From positions 24,708-88,707 of the forward strand of contig JAFLTC010000006.1 of assembly GCA_022510615.1 (NCBI GenBank): DNA of 64,000 nt, given 5' to 3'. Every line of letters begins with the position of its first letter. The first letter of the stretch is position 1. The notes below the pieces were generated by a model. The model saw only the letters and a program-made list of their open reading frames with translations, did not search any database and had not been told where the DNA came from. Source of the stretch: Lachnospiraceae bacterium (GTDB taxonomy: Bacteria > Bacillota > Clostridia > Lachnospirales > Lachnospiraceae). Both the position numbers and the translations under genes were made by a program. Below are positions 10,348 to 19,606 of the stretch, in pieces.

Positions 10348-11159
10348 TGGCTTATGAATTACTTGTGCTGGATGTGGATGGCACATTAGTAAACACGAAA
10401 AAGGAAATCACGAAGAAAACAAAAGATGCCGTGATTGAATGCCAGGAGAAGGGGATTAAAGTGGCGATTGCCTCCGGGCGCTGTACGGAAGGTATCCGTC
10501 ATCAGGCAAAGGAAGTGAAGCTGGATGAATTTGGCGGTTATATTATCTCTTACAATGGAGGACGCATTACAAACTGCCGTACCGGCGAGGTAGTATACAA
10601 TATTCCCCTGCCGGATGGGATGATACATGAACTGTATGATTATTCCTTAAAGGAGAATACCGGAATCCTGACCTACTATGACGGGAAAATCATTTCCCAT
10701 AGTGATACGGACCCTTATATTGTCGTAGATGCCAGGGGCTGTGATATTCCGATCTGGGTGCCGGAGGATTTTCATGCAGAGGTCCGGTTCCCGGTAAATA
10801 AGTGTATTCTCACCGGTGACCCGGAACACTTGGAAAAGCTGGAAGAAAAGGCGGCAAGGGACTTTGAAGGACGGTTATCGGTTTACCGCTCAGAAGGGTT
10901 CTATCTGGAAATGATGCCATTAGGAGTAGACAAGGCATATGGTGTTTCCAAGCTTTTACAGCGGCTGGGCTACAGCCGGGGACAGATGATCTGCTGTGGA
11001 GACGGCTTTAATGATTTGCCGATGATAGAGTATGCGGGGTTAGGGGTAGCGATGGCAAATGCACCGGAGGAACTGAAAGAACGGGCGGATTATATTGCCC
11101 CGTCCTGTGATGAGGATGGTCTGGTAGAGGTGATTAACCGATTTGTGAAGGACTGGTGA
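10347..11159 (+). CDS. Cof-type HAD phosphatase
   Basis: A 270-residue haloacid-dehalogenase-superfamily hydrolase of the Cof/HAD-IIB subfamily, which dephosphorylates sugar phosphates, nucleotides or cofactors in the cytoplasm. Motif I is LDVDGTLVN (nucleophile D9, acid D11); motif II is ASGR; motif III is the Lys before [10 protein letters not shown]; motif IV is [16 protein letters not shown]. The large IIB cap lies between motifs II and III. The ATG overlaps the ftsH stop by one base (TAATG), and the stop overlaps the uvrC start, so it is translationally coupled on both sides. The true substrate cannot be told from sequence. Confidence 0.88.
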   Translation: MAYELLVLDVDGTLVNTKKEITKKTKDAVIECQEKGIKVAIASGRCTEGIRHQAKEVKLDEFGGYIISYNGGRITNCRTGEVVYNIPLPDGMIHELYDYSLKENTGILTYYDGKIISHSDTDPYIVVDARGCDIPIWVPEDFHAEVRFPVNKCILTGDPEHLEKLEEKAARDFEGRLSVYRSEGFYLEMMPLGVDKAYGVSKLLQRLGYSRGQMICCGDGFNDLPMIEYAGLGVAMANAPEELKERADYIAPSCDEDGLVEVINRFVKDW

Positions 11160-13009
11160 GTGTGTTTAATCTGGAAGAGGAATTGAAAAAGCTGCCGGGA
11201 AAGCCGGGAGTGTATCTGATGCATGATGCATCGGATGAAATTATTTATGTGGGCAAGGCAATCAGTCTGAAAAACCGGGTCCGTCAGTATTTTCAGAAAA
11301 GTCGGAATGTGACGCCGAAAATACAGCGGATGATTGACCGGATTGCCTGGTTTGAATATATTGTGACGGACAGTGAACTGGAGGCACTGGTACTGGAGTG
11401 TAATCTCATAAAGGAGCATAGTCCGCGTTATAATACAATGCTGAAAGACGGAAAATCCTATCCGTTTTTGAAAGCGACGGTACAGGAAGCCTATCCAAGG
11501 CTTCTTTTTGCACGCCAGATGAATCGGGATGGCAGCCGGTATTTTGGCCCCTTTACAAGTGGAAAGGCGATACGGGATACCATTGAGCTGGTAAATGAAC
11601 TGTTTCATCTGCGGAGCTGCCGCAGGTCGTTGCCAAAGGATATCGGGAAGGAACGCCCCTGCCTGTATCATCAGATCGGACAGTGTCCGGCCCCATGTCA
11701 GGGAGGAGTGCCGGAGGAGGAATACCGGAAAAATTTCGAGCGGGCATTGAAATTTTTACAGGGAGATACGAAGGAAATTGTCCGGGAGCTGACGGAAAAA
11801 ATGACCCGGGCCTCGGAGGCAATGCAGTTTGAGGAGGCGGCGCAGTACCGGGATTTGATTCATAGTATTGAGCAGGTGACAGAAAGGCAGAAAATTACCT
11901 CAGAGGACAATGAGGACAGAGATATTGTGGCAATGGCGCGGGGCGGCGATGAAGCGGTAGTGCAGGTGTTTTTTATCCGTGGCGGAAAGCTGATAGGAAG
12001 AGAGCACTATTATCTGACCGGCGTGGAAGAAGAGGAAAATGCCAATGTACTGTCTGCTTTTATTAAGCAGATGTATTCCGGTACGCCCTATATTCCCCGG
12101 GAAATCTGGACGGAGGAAGAGGTGTCAGACGGGGAGGCGATTCTTACCTGGTTGTCGGCAAAGAGAGGAAGAAAGGTATATTTCCGGGTGCCAAAGCGGG
12201 GCGAGAAGGAGCGGCTTTTGGAGCTGGCAAAACGGAATGCTTATATGGTGCTGACGAAGGACGCAGAGAAGCTGAAAGCGGAGCGGGCAAGGACTATTGG
12301 TGCCATGGAGGAAATTGAGGGACTTCTTGGACTTCAGGGGCTGTCCCGGGTGGAATCCTACGATATTTCCAATATCAATGGCTTTGATACCGTAGGCTCC
12401 ATGGTAGTATTTGAAAATGGAAAGGCAAAGAAAAATGATTACCGGAAGTTTCGTATCCGCTCGGTCAGTGGTCCCGATGATTACGGAGCCATGGAGGAAA
12501 TGCTGACACGGCGTTTCGAGCACAGCCGGCGGGAAAATTTATCGGAGCTGGATTCCTTCCGTCATCTGCCGGATATTATTTTTATGGATGGCGGAAAAGG
12601 ACAGGTAAACATAGCGGAAAAGGTATTGTTAAATCTAAATATAACTATTCCTGTATGCGGCATGGTAAAGGATGATCATCACCGCACCAGAGGGCTATAT
12701 TTCCGTAATCAGGAGCTTCCGATCGATACTCATGGACAGGGGTTCCGGCTGATTACACGGATTCAGGATGAAACCCACCGGTTTGCCATTGAGTATCACA
12801 AACTGATTCGCAGTAAGACCCAGGTGCATTCCATTCTGGATGATATACCGACTATTGGTGCTACAAGGAGAAAAGCACTGATGCGGCATTTTGAATCTCT
12901 GGAACAGATCAAAAATGCCACGTTGGAGGAACTGAAGGAAGTGCCGGAAATGAATGAACGCTCGGCAAAGGAAGTAATAAAGGCACTGAGGGGCGGTCAG
13001 GAAGAATAA
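11156..13009 (+). CDS. uvrC: Excinuclease ABC subunit C
   Basis: Makes both incisions in nucleotide excision repair with UvrAB. The 617-residue protein has the GIY-YIG nuclease domain (GVYLMHD ... [18 protein letters not shown], residues 18-45). A Cys-rich stretch (RSCRR ... [15 protein letters not shown]) follows, then the UVR helix pair for UvrB binding (about 200-235), the RNase H-like 5'-nuclease domain ([26 protein letters not shown]) and C-terminal helix-hairpin-helices ([16 protein letters not shown]). The start is GTG with a GTGA overlap of the preceding stop. A second GTG two codons on is possible. Confidence 0.95.
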   Translation: MSVFNLEEELKKLPGKPGVYLMHDASDEIIYVGKAISLKNRVRQYFQKSRNVTPKIQRMIDRIAWFEYIVTDSELEALVLECNLIKEHSPRYNTMLKDGKSYPFLKATVQEAYPRLLFARQMNRDGSRYFGPFTSGKAIRDTIELVNELFHLRSCRRSLPKDIGKERPCLYHQIGQCPAPCQGGVPEEEYRKNFERALKFLQGDTKEIVRELTEKMTRASEAMQFEEAAQYRDLIHSIEQVTERQKITSEDNEDRDIVAMARGGDEAVVQVFFIRGGKLIGREHYYLTGVEEEENANVLSAFIKQMYSGTPYIPREIWTEEEVSDGEAILTWLSAKRGRKVYFRVPKRGEKERLLELAKRNAYMVLTKDAEKLKAERARTIGAMEEIEGLLGLQGLSRVESYDISNINGFDTVGSMVVFENGKAKKNDYRKFRIRSVSGPDDYGAMEEMLTRRFEHSRRENLSELDSFRHLPDIIFMDGGKGQVNIAEKVLLNLNITIPVCGMVKDDHHRTRGLYFRNQELPIDTHGQGFRLITRIQDETHRFAIEYHKLIRSKTQVHSILDDIPTIGATRRKALMRHFESLEQIKNATLEELKEVPEMNERSAKEVIKALRGGQEE

Positions 13010-13026
13010 GAAAGGGGAACAGGTGC

Positions 13027-14934
13027 ATGGAGCAGACGGATAACACCGAATTTTTGCCTATTTCCAGAGAAGATATGCAGAAACGGGGCTGGGAACAGTG
13101 TGATTTTGTCTTTGTCATAGGGGATGCCTATGTAGACCATTCCTCCTTTGGACCCGCCATTATCAGCCGGCACCTGGAGGCCCACGGATACCGGGTGGGG
13201 ATAATTTCCCAGCCGGACTGGAAAAGGGATGACAGCATATCCATACTGGGGGAGCCGAGGCTGGCGTTTTTAGTCTGCGGTGGCAATATGGATTCCATGG
13301 TAAATCACTATACGGTAGCAAAAAAACGGCGGAAAAATGACGCTTATACCCCCGGTGGCATCATGGGGAGGCGTCCGGATTATGCCACGGTGGTGTATTC
13401 GAACCTGATTCGAAGAACCTATAAAAAGACGCCCATTGTGCTCGGAGGAATCGAAGCGAGCCTGCGGCGTATGGCTCATTATGATTACTGGTCGGATAAG
13501 GTAAAGCGCTCTATTCTTTTAGATGCCGGTGCTGACCTTATTTCCTACGGAATGGGCGAGCATAGTATGCTGGAAATCGCAGAGGCACTGGACAGTGGGA
13601 TGAAAGTAAAGGATATAACGTTTATCCCGGGAACCGTTTACCGCACAAAAGAGGGGGAGGTTAGCGCCTATGAGCCGGTGTATCTTCCATCCTTTGAGGA
13701 AATTACCACGGAAAAGAAAAAGTATGCCGAGAGCTTTATGATACAGTATGAAAATACGGATCCCTTTACGGCAAAGCCTCTGGTGGAACGCTATCCAAAT
13801 AAGGTAATGGTAGTGCAGAATCCCCCGTCTAAGCCTTTGACAGAACAGGAAATGGATGATGTTTATGCCTATCCCTACGTGGGAACCTTTCATCCTTCCT
13901 ATAGGGAACGGGGCGGTGTGCCGGCTGCCGGGGAAATCCGGTTTAGCCTGGCAAGCTGCCGCGGCTGCTTTGGGGGCTGTAGCTTTTGTGCCCTTACCTT
14001 TCATCAGGGGCGGATTGTTCAGGCACGAAGCCATGCCTCTATTATAGAAGAAGCAAAGAAAATGACAGAAAATGAAGACTTTAAGGGCTATATCCACGAT
14101 GTGGGCGGTCCCACGGGGAATTTTAGAAGGCCTTCCTGTAAAAAGCAAATGGAAAAGGGAGTATGCCGGAGAAAACAGTGCCTGTTCCCACAGCCATGTC
14201 CGAATCTCAAGGCAGACCACAGCGATTATATCCGGCTGCTTCGTAAGCTTCGTAAGCTGCCGAAGGTAAAAAAAGTGTTTGTGCGTTCCGGTATCCGCTT
14301 TGACTATGTCATGGCTGATAAGGACGATACTTTCCTACGGGAGCTGTGTGAACACCACATCAGCGGTCAGCTCAGGGTGGCACCGGAGCATGTGTCGGAC
14401 AAGGTGCTTCATGCCATGGGTAAGCCTTCCAATGCTGTGTATCAGAGATTTTTAAAATGCTATGAACGGATTAACAAACGGACGGGAAAGAATCAGTATG
14501 TTGTGCCCTATCTTATGTCTTCCCATCCCGGCTCCACCCTGACGGAGGCAGTGAAATTGGCAGAGTATATTCGTGATCTGGGCTATATGCCGGAGCAGGT
14601 ACAGGATTTTTATCCCACACCGGCAACTATTTCCACCTGTATGTACTATACGGGACTGGATCCCCGTACGATGGAGCCTGTATATGTACCGAAAAAACCC
14701 CATGAGAAGGCGATACAGAGGGCATTGATACAGTACCGTGACCCGAATAATTATGAATTAGTGAAGGAAGCCCTCTACAAGGCGGGACGGGAGGATTTGA
14801 TTGGTTTTGGGCCTCATTGCCTGATTCCGCCAAGAAAGCTTTCCGGCAAAAAACCGGTGCATAAAGGAAAAGAAAAAACAGGAAAAAAAGTAAGAAAAAC
14901 AGAAAAAAGCAAAAAAAATAGAAAAAAGTATTGA
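13027..14934 (+). CDS. YgiQ-family radical SAM protein
   Basis: A 635-residue member of the YgiQ/UPF0313 family. The N-terminal part resembles a B12-binding-like fold. The radical SAM core carries the cluster motif RGCFGGCSFC (CxxxCxxC), followed by VRSGIRFDY and GQLRVAPEHVS, all typical of the family. A further Cys group (CKKQMEKGVCRRKQCLFPQPC) follows the core. The C-terminus is a disordered Lys-rich tail. Reaction and substrate are unknown for this family. It follows uvrC by 17 nt and is probably cotranscribed; the stop codon lies within the -35 of the rfbB promoter. Confidence 0.9.
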   Translation: MEQTDNTEFLPISREDMQKRGWEQCDFVFVIGDAYVDHSSFGPAIISRHLEAHGYRVGIISQPDWKRDDSISILGEPRLAFLVCGGNMDSMVNHYTVAKKRRKNDAYTPGGIMGRRPDYATVVYSNLIRRTYKKTPIVLGGIEASLRRMAHYDYWSDKVKRSILLDAGADLISYGMGEHSMLEIAEALDSGMKVKDITFIPGTVYRTKEGEVSAYEPVYLPSFEEITTEKKKYAESFMIQYENTDPFTAKPLVERYPNKVMVVQNPPSKPLTEQEMDDVYAYPYVGTFHPSYRERGGVPAAGEIRFSLASCRGCFGGCSFCALTFHQGRIVQARSHASIIEEAKKMTENEDFKGYIHDVGGPTGNFRRPSCKKQMEKGVCRRKQCLFPQPCPNLKADHSDYIRLLRKLRKLPKVKKVFVRSGIRFDYVMADKDDTFLRELCEHHISGQLRVAPEHVSDKVLHAMGKPSNAVYQRFLKCYERINKRTGKNQYVVPYLMSSHPGSTLTEAVKLAEYIRDLGYMPEQVQDFYPTPATISTCMYYTGLDPRTMEPVYVPKKPHEKAIQRALIQYRDPNNYELVKEALYKAGREDLIGFGPHCLIPPRKLSGKKPVHKGKEKTGKKVRKTEKSKKNRKKY

Positions 14935-14960
14935 CCGTGACGTAACGTCATGGTTTATAG
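14931..14960 (+). promoter_or_regulatory. rfbB promoter with operator-like palindrome
   Basis: TTGACC (14931-14936) and a -10 at TTATAG (14955-14960) lie 18 nt apart. The spacer holds TGACGT-A-ACGTCA (14938-14950). Further pairs (ACC/GGT) extend it to a near-perfect 21-bp palindrome at 14934-14954. Its place between -35 and -10 suggests a repressor site; the regulator is unknown. Confidence 0.5.
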
Positions 14961-14983
14961 TATAGAATAGGAAGCGGGAGTGG

Positions 14984-15001
14984 ACGCTTCAGAATGGAGG
15001 T
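14984..15001 (+). promoter_or_regulatory. Extended ribosome-binding module before rfbB
   Basis: ACGCTTCAGAATGGAGGT, one change from the consensus module (ACGCTTCGGAATGGAGGT), 6 nt before the ATG. Confidence 0.75.
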
Positions 15002-15007
15002 ATATTT

Positions 15008-16030
15008 ATGAAGATATGTGTCACCGGCGGTGCCGGATTTATCGGAGGAAACTTTGTCCACCATATGGTAAAGAAATACCCGGATTATGAAATATTAAAT
15101 CTGGATTTACTAACCTACGCTGGGAATCTGGAAACGCTGAAACCAGTGGAAAATGAACCAAATTACCGGTTTGTAAGAGGTGATATTGCGGACCGTGACT
15201 TTATTATGGATTTATTTAAAAAGGAAAGGTTTGATGTGGTGGTAAACTTTGCGGCGGAGAGCCATGTGGACCGTTCCATCAGCGACCCGGGGATTTTTGT
15301 ACAGACGAATGTGTTAGGAACGCAGGTATTGCTGGACGCCAGTAAGGAATACGGGGTGAAACGTTTTCATCAGGTGTCCACCGATGAAGTGTATGGAGAT
15401 CTTCCGTTAGACCGTCCGGATTTATTTTTCCGTGAAGACACGCCGTTACACACCTCCAGCCCGTATTCCTCCAGTAAGGCAAGTGCGGATTTGTTCGTTA
15501 TGGCGTATCATCGTACCTTTGGGCTGCCGGTTACGATTTCCCGTTGTTCCAATAACTATGGACCGTATCAGTTTCCGGAGAAGCTGATTCCCCTTATGAT
15601 ATCCAGGGCATTGGAGGATGAGGCCCTTCCGGTATACGGCAAAGGAGAAAATGTCAGAGACTGGCTCCATGTGGCAGATCACTGTGAAGCCATTGATTTG
15701 ATACTTCATAAGGGTAAAGTAGGCGAGGTTTATAATGTAGGTGGGCATAACGAGCGGACGAATCTGGAGGTTGTGAAAACGGTTTTAAGAGAACTGGATA
15801 AGCCGGAGAGTCTGATTGAATATGTTACAGACCGTCCCGGTCATGATTTGCGATATGCCATTGATCCGACGAAAATTGAGACAGAGTTGGGCTGGAAGCC
15901 GACCTACAATTTTGATACCGGCATCCGCCAGACTATCCAGTGGTATCTGGATCATAAGGAATGGTGGGAAAACATTATCAGTGGCGAATATGCCAATTAT
16001 TTTGAAAAGATGTACGGGGAGCGCCTATAG
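15008..16030 (+). CDS. rfbB: dTDP-glucose 4,6-dehydratase
   Basis: Second step of the dTDP-L-rhamnose pathway. The 340-residue extended SDR has the NAD motif GGAGFIGG (residues 7-14), AAESHVDRSI (a dehydratase signature), STDEVYGD and the catalytic pair Y153-x3-K157 in SPYSSSKAS. The ending RYAIDPTKIETELGW is also typical of RfbB. It starts at the ATG behind the GGAGGT module. rfbD follows after 23 nt with its own module. The other two genes of the pathway (rfbA and rfbC) are not in the window. Confidence 0.96.
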   Translation: MKICVTGGAGFIGGNFVHHMVKKYPDYEILNLDLLTYAGNLETLKPVENEPNYRFVRGDIADRDFIMDLFKKERFDVVVNFAAESHVDRSISDPGIFVQTNVLGTQVLLDASKEYGVKRFHQVSTDEVYGDLPLDRPDLFFREDTPLHTSSPYSSSKASADLFVMAYHRTFGLPVTISRCSNNYGPYQFPEKLIPLMISRALEDEALPVYGKGENVRDWLHVADHCEAIDLILHKGKVGEVYNVGGHNERTNLEVVKTVLRELDKPESLIEYVTDRPGHDLRYAIDPTKIETELGWKPTYNFDTGIRQTIQWYLDHKEWWENIISGEYANYFEKMYGERL

Positions 16031-16031
16031 C

Positions 16032-16050
16032 GTAGCTTCGGAATGGAGGT
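16032..16050 (+). promoter_or_regulatory. Extended ribosome-binding module before rfbD
   Basis: GTAGCTTCGGAATGGAGGT, 3 nt before the rfbD ATG. The 14 bases GCTTCGGAATGGAG are identical to the clpX copy. Confidence 0.75.
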
Positions 16051-16053
16051 AAT

Positions 16054-16893
16054 ATGAAGGTATTAGTGACAGGAATCCATGGACAGCTGGGGCATGACGT
16101 GATGGAGGAGTGTAAAAAGCGTGGATATGATGCCGTCGGCGTGGATGTGGAGGAGATGGATATTACCGATGAAGGGAAGATCCGGGAGGTTTTCTCCCGT
16201 GTATGCCCGGAGGCGGTTGTTCATTGTGCTGCTTATACAGCGGTGGATAAGGCGGAGGATGAAGAGGAAATCTGCCGTCTTGTCAATGGAAAGGGAACGG
16301 AGAATATTGCGAAAGTATGCCGGGAACAGGACTGTAAGTTACTGTATCTCAGTACAGATTATGTATTTCAGGGAGAGGGCGAGCGTCCATGGGAGCCGGA
16401 GGATGAGGCGAATCCTTTAAATATATATGGGCAGACAAAATATGAGGGTGAGCAGGCGATTCGACGCTATGTGGAAAAATACTTTATTGTGCGTATATCC
16501 TGGGTGTTTGGTGTGAATGGTGGAAATTTTGTGAAAACGATGCTCCGGTTGGGGAGAGAAAACGGTGCCGTGAAGGTGGTGGATGATCAGATTGGTTCTC
16601 CTACTTATACCCGTGATTTGTCGGTGCTATTGGTGGATATGATAGAAAGTGAAAAATATGGAATTTATCACGCCTCCAATGAAGGCTTCTGTAGCTGGTA
16701 CGAATTTGCCAGAGAAATTTTTCGGCTGGCGGGGCTTTCGGTAGAGGTGACACCGGTGGATACCGACCAGTTTCCGGTGAAAGCAAAACGGCCGAAAAAC
16801 AGCCGTATGAGCAAAGAAAAAATAGTTAAAAGTGGATTTAACCAGCTACCCTCCTGGGAAAATGCTCTGGAAAGGTACTTGAAAGAGCTTTAA
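16054..16893 (+). CDS. rfbD: dTDP-4-dehydrorhamnose reductase
   Basis: Reduces dTDP-4-keto-L-rhamnose to dTDP-L-rhamnose for cell-wall polysaccharides. The 279-residue protein has the RfbD N-terminus MKVLVTGIHGQLGHDV, the loop CAAYTAVDKAEDEEE, LSTDYVFQG and the catalytic pair in YGQTKYEGE. The ending RMSKEKIVKSGF also fits. It forms a two-gene unit with rfbB. Its stop overlaps the stop of the convergent PBP gene by 4 nt, and a terminator lies about 80 nt downstream inside that gene. Confidence 0.94.
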   Translation: MKVLVTGIHGQLGHDVMEECKKRGYDAVGVDVEEMDITDEGKIREVFSRVCPEAVVHCAAYTAVDKAEDEEEICRLVNGKGTENIAKVCREQDCKLLYLSTDYVFQGEGERPWEPEDEANPLNIYGQTKYEGEQAIRRYVEKYFIVRISWVFGVNGGNFVKTMLRLGRENGAVKVVDDQIGSPTYTRDLSVLLVDMIESEKYGIYHASNEGFCSWYEFAREIFRLAGLSVEVTPVDTDQFPVKAKRPKNSRMSKEKIVKSGFNQLPSWENALERYLKEL

Positions 16894-19460
16894 TTGTGTA
16901 CTTTACAGGTAGAGTGAGCCAGATAGCCTGGAATCAGCAGTGGAGAATCTGATGTTTTATCAGAACCGGATGCACCTTTCTTATCGGAAGGTGCATTTTT
17001 TTGCAGGTACACCATAGTATATATCTGGGAAGCCGGGCAGTTATCTCCGGCAAGATGGCCAGAGGATTTACATATTTTGCAACGGACATGGCAGTCGCAG
17101 GTTTTTGTCGGTACAGAATCTTTGGCAAAATATTCACGGCGGGCACAGGAACCGCCTACAGCGTTCCCACATAATCCGTCAATAGCGAGATTGCCACACT
17201 TTGTACAGATAAGAGCAGAGGTAACAGAAGACGGTTTAGCAAAGGATTTCTTTTTATATTTCTTATTCAATTTTTCCATGATTTCCCGCCATATGGTCTT
17301 ATGAAAGGAAGTAGCGTTCTGCTTTTCACTGGCATCATAGCCTCCCCAGACACCGGCTGTAAGATATGGCGTATATCCCACAAACCACAAATCCTTGTTG
17401 TCGGTGGAGGTTCCCGTTTTTCCTGCCTGAGGCATATCAAGAGTACGGAATTTCAAGCTTGTTCCTGTTCCCCTCTGGATTACATCCCCCATGGCACTGG
17501 TGAGGAGCCAGGCGGTAGAATCTTTCATAACACGGCGGGAGTCATCCGGGGTGTTTTCTAACAGGACATTGCCGTCATGGTCCAGGATTTTACTATAAAA
17601 GGAAGCCCGGTGATAAACGCCTCCGTTGGCAATGGAAGCAAAACCGGTAGTCAGTTCCAGATTTGTTACGCCCCTTGTCAGTCCGCCTAATGCCATTGGC
17701 AGTGCAATATCGGTATAGGTTTTGCCAGAATTATCCGTATAATTATCAATAAGTGTGGTAAAACCTAGATTTAACAAGTAATCATAACCGATTTTCGGTG
17801 TTACCTCCTCCAGTGTTTTGACCGCAACGACATTCATGGAATCCGCAATGGCAGTTCGCAGAGAGGTAAGTCCACGATAGGAAGCACCGTACCAGTTTTT
17901 CACCAGGCGTTTCGTGCCGGGATAGTAGTAAGGCGCATCGTCCTGTACGTTGGCAAGAGTCATGCCGGCGGTATCGAAAGCCGGCAGATAGGTGGACAAT
18001 ACCTTAAAGGTAGAGCCGGGCTGTCTAGCTGACGAAGTGGCACGATTCAAAGTACGGCTGCCGGTTTTAGTTCCCCTGCCGCCACACAGGGCTTTGACAT
18101 TTCCTGTACTCTGTTCCATCAGAACAAAGGAGGACTGAGGCTGTATGACAAAGGAAACCGTTTCGGAAACAATGTCCTTCTTCTTTTTCACAACCGCTTT
18201 CTTATATTGGGAAATCAGCTTTTTGGCCGTTTCTTTTTTTGTATAATACCGGCTGATATTCTGTGCTTTTGTTTTCTTATACCATTTCTTCATCGTGTCA
18301 AAATTGTAGGTGATTTCCTTGTCATCTGCCTGTTTTACGGTTAGCTGGTAGGAAAGCTGGTATTTAGAATCCGGCGGATAGTATCTTTTATCATTGATAA
18401 TTTTGTCACAGACCTTTTGCATCGAACTGTTCTGTGTACTGTAAATCGTGAGACCGCGACTGTAAAGGGCATTGTAAGCCTGTGTCTCCGTATAACCCAG
18501 TTTCTGCTTCAAATCCTGAATTACCTGGTCAATGAGGGCATCGGTAAAATACGATGTGGTACGGGCAGTACTTGTCGTTTTCTGATTTACCTTCTGAATA
18601 CGCTTATAAACGTTATCCTGAATGGCAGCGGCATATTCCTCCGAGGTAATAAAACCCTGCTCTCTCATATAAGCAAGAATGGTGGTTCGTTTCGTTTTAT
18701 TTTTGGCTGGATGAGAAATCGGGTTATAGGCAGAGGGGTTCTGGGTAATTCCTGCCAAAACGGCGCATTCCGAAAGGGACAGGGTGGACACATCCTTTCC
18801 GAAATACCGCTTTGAGGCCGCCTGGACGCCCAATGTATTCTGCCCTAAGTTAATCGTATTCAGATAATATTCTAAAATCTGGTTTTTAGAGTATTTTGTT
18901 TCCAGTTGAATGGCAAGGTACTGCTCCTGAATTTTCCTGCGGAAGCGGCTGTAGAGGGTGGTTTCTTCCCCTCCGTTAAAAACCTGGTTTTTCAGCAGCT
19001 GCTGGGTCAGTGTACTGGCCCCCTGGTTGAAATCCCCACCATTTCCAATTCCCGTCACAAAGGCGCGGAAAATACCGGGCACATCAATTCCCTTATGGGA
19101 CCAGAAACGTTCGTCTTCAATGGCCACGAAAGCATTTTGTAGATGTACCGGAATTTTGTCCAGTGTAACATATTCCCGGTTTGCGTCCTTTCCCACCAAT
19201 GTCTGAATCGTTTTTCCCTTTGAATCCTTAATGGTAGTAGTATACCCCTGAGGTACAACCTGAATGGAGTTAATGTCCGGTGCAGAGGAAACAATGCTTT
19301 GAAAAGCACCAAAAAAAACACTGGCCCCCAGACAAGCACCAAAAAATATAGCAATTAAAAGAATTCGGATTCCCATAAGCTGTATTTTGTGGAGTCTGCG
19401 GATTGCCGGCGATTTTAGCTGGTTTGCCCTTTTTTCTACTGCCTTGCGACTAAAATTCAT
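16890..19460 (-). CDS. Class A penicillin-binding protein (PBP1A-type)
   Basis: Bifunctional peptidoglycan polymerase and cross-linker of 856 residues. A basic N-terminus and one membrane anchor (IRILLIAIFFGACLGASVFFGAF) precede the GT51 transglycosylase domain (AIEDERFWSHKGIDVPG with the catalytic Glu; STLTQQLLKN). The transpeptidase domain has SxxK in QPGSTFK, SMN in DSMNVVAVK and KTGTS. A C-terminal tail of about 110 residues is Cys-rich (CTKCGN, CGNAVGGSCARREYF, CDCHVRCKICKSSG). The start at 19460 (MNFSRKAV) is chosen because GGAGGG lies just before it. It converges on rfbD with a 4-nt overlap. Confidence 0.95.
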   Translation of the reverse strand: MNFSRKAVEKRANQLKSPAIRRLHKIQLMGIRILLIAIFFGACLGASVFFGAFQSIVSSAPDINSIQVVPQGYTTTIKDSKGKTIQTLVGKDANREYVTLDKIPVHLQNAFVAIEDERFWSHKGIDVPGIFRAFVTGIGNGGDFNQGASTLTQQLLKNQVFNGGEETTLYSRFRRKIQEQYLAIQLETKYSKNQILEYYLNTINLGQNTLGVQAASKRYFGKDVSTLSLSECAVLAGITQNPSAYNPISHPAKNKTKRTTILAYMREQGFITSEEYAAAIQDNVYKRIQKVNQKTTSTARTTSYFTDALIDQVIQDLKQKLGYTETQAYNALYSRGLTIYSTQNSSMQKVCDKIINDKRYYPPDSKYQLSYQLTVKQADDKEITYNFDTMKKWYKKTKAQNISRYYTKKETAKKLISQYKKAVVKKKKDIVSETVSFVIQPQSSFVLMEQSTGNVKALCGGRGTKTGSRTLNRATSSARQPGSTFKVLSTYLPAFDTAGMTLANVQDDAPYYYPGTKRLVKNWYGASYRGLTSLRTAIADSMNVVAVKTLEEVTPKIGYDYLLNLGFTTLIDNYTDNSGKTYTDIALPMALGGLTRGVTNLELTTGFASIANGGVYHRASFYSKILDHDGNVLLENTPDDSRRVMKDSTAWLLTSAMGDVIQRGTGTSLKFRTLDMPQAGKTGTSTDNKDLWFVGYTPYLTAGVWGGYDASEKQNATSFHKTIWREIMEKLNKKYKKKSFAKPSSVTSALICTKCGNLAIDGLCGNAVGGSCARREYFAKDSVPTKTCDCHVRCKICKSSGHLAGDNCPASQIYTMVYLQKNAPSDKKGASGSDKTSDSPLLIPGYLAHSTCKVHN
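16971..17002 (+). terminator. rfbBD terminator inside the antisense PBP gene
   Basis: TGCACCTTTC-ttatc-GGAAGGTGCA (16971-16995) followed by seven T, on the plus strand, 78 nt after rfbD. It lies within the C-terminal codons of the minus-strand PBP gene. Confidence 0.8.
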
Positions 19461-19465
19461 AAAAC

Positions 19466-19482
19466 CCTCCATTCCGAAGCGT
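19466..19482 (-). promoter_or_regulatory. Extended ribosome-binding module before the PBP gene
   Basis: On the minus strand ACGCTTCGGAATGGAGG, identical to the clpX module over 17 bases, 5 nt before the ATG. Confidence 0.75.
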
Positions 19483-19518
19483 CAGCGGATAGGAATCTCC
19501 GCCGATACCATTTCCCTT

Positions 19519-19527
19519 ATTATAACA
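19519..19527 (-). promoter_or_regulatory. Extended -10 promoter for the PBP gene
   Basis: Minus-strand TG-T-TATAAT (perfect -10 at 19519-19524). The -35 region is poor, which is usual with an extended -10. Confidence 0.55.
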
Positions 19528-19534
19528 AAAACCC

Positions 19535-19563
19535 TTGAAAAGGAAAAGAAGAATTAGTAAAAT
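19535..19563 (+). promoter_or_regulatory. yigZ promoter
   Basis: TTGAAA (19535-19540) and TAAAAT (19558-19563), 17-nt spacer. It falls in what could be read as an N-terminal extension, so it supports the yigZ start at 19607. Confidence 0.65.
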
Positions 19564-19606
19564 AACAACAGATATACGGATTGGTTTGGAAAGGATAGGA
19601 AAAAGG

